Positions 7,045-7,108 of a stretch of DNA of 7,108 bases are shown here, one piece after another. The stretch covers positions 1-7,108 of the forward strand of contig CAJWZG010000146.1 of the NCBI GenBank assembly GCA_913049565.1. The letters run 5' to 3'. How positions within the stretch are numbered: the first letter of the stretch is position 1; every line of letters starts with the position of its first letter. This DNA comes from an uncultured Gammaproteobacteria bacterium. Its GTDB lineage: Bacteria > Pseudomonadota > Gammaproteobacteria > Pseudomonadales > Azotimanducaceae_A. The notes below the pieces were generated by a model. The model was not told where the DNA came from. It was given only the letters and a program-made list of their open reading frames with translations, and did not search any database. The position numbers and the translations under genes are program-made.

Positions 7045-7108
7045 GGTAATCGTCCGGCTTTTCTGAAGCCTGGTTGATCTGAAAGACTTTAGTGTTGGAT
7101 GGCAGCGG
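6960..7108 (-). CDS. possible partial coding frame of an unrecognised hydrophilic protein entering from the right edge
   Basis: On the minus strand, the frame beginning at base 7108 is open for 97 codons until a TAG at 6815-6817. Its first 45 or so residues look like a genuine soluble protein, with stretches such as NTKVFQINQASEKPDDYRAE and LIAYYAKEWAAADESKNEQA and ordinary codon choice. The remainder (about 6815-6960) is only the shadow of msrQ in another frame. The peptide does not resemble the membrane-spanning N-terminus expected for MsrQ, nor the end of MsrP, the usual partner gene. I do not recognise it. It may be the end of another gene joined to msrQ by a rearrangement or misassembly, or a chance open frame. 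The left boundary given is approximate. Confidence 0.3.
6966..6984. repeat. perfect inverted repeat at the msrQ breakpoint
   Basis: AGCAAGC (6966-6972), a 5-base loop AAGCT, and GCTTGCT (6978-6984) form a perfect 7-bp stem. The element sits in a stretch of AGC/AAGC repeats (about 6963-6976, again near 7001-7009). It is about 25-40 bases from the point where MsrQ similarity ends. Such a short repeat could promote polymerase slippage, recombination or a false assembly join. It has no T-run and is not a terminator. The link to the breakpoint is inference. Confidence 0.4.

Overview
The window reads as chromosomal DNA from a gammaproteobacterium. The evidence is a long, tandem T-fold QueF of the Escherichia coli type (281 aa), a holD-rimI pair in the same order as in enterics, and an MsrQ-like fragment. 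The alkylsulfatase, the sodium-coupled amino-acid symporter and the hexapeptide acyltransferase would suit a marine or otherwise aquatic heterotroph, but that is inference. There are no rRNA or tRNA genes, CRISPR arrays, IS elements or phage genes.

Layout, left to right. Positions 1-103 hold what may be the last 33 codons of a plus-strand gene entering from the left. Positions 104-196 are a short gap with an imperfect 20-bp palindrome (118-137) and an odd protein-like reading frame on the minus strand. Positions 197-919 (+) encode a left-handed beta-helix acyltransferase. It converges on queF (971-1816, -), the nitrile reductase of queuosine synthesis. Across a divergent intergenic region (1817-1906, or to 1960 with the later start) lies a plus-strand pair 31 nt apart: an AGCS-family sodium:amino-acid symporter (1907-3379) and an SdsA1-type metallo-beta-lactamase-fold alkylsulfatase (3411-5351). 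These converge, with a 22-nt gap, on a minus-strand cluster: rimI (5374-5838), holD (5858-6613) and the C-terminal half of msrQ (6646 to about 6945).

The transporter-sulfatase pair is probably one transcript. The sulfatase has all seven expected zinc ligands but no signal peptide, so it probably acts on a substrate inside the cell. The neighbouring transporter could supply that substrate or recover a product, although AGCS members are known for alanine or glycine uptake. The holD-rimI pair is housekeeping: the clamp-loader psi subunit and the acetyltransferase of ribosomal protein S18.

Both window ends look disturbed. At the right end MsrQ similarity stops abruptly, about halfway into the protein, next to a GCAAGC-rich hairpin. 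Beyond it is a different, hydrophilic open frame. At the left end a plausible protein C-terminus on the minus strand is cut off at the acyltransferase start. These could be rearrangement scars or assembly chimeras. I saw no clearly new biological system; the most interesting signals are the symporter-alkylsulfatase pairing and the broken msrQ.
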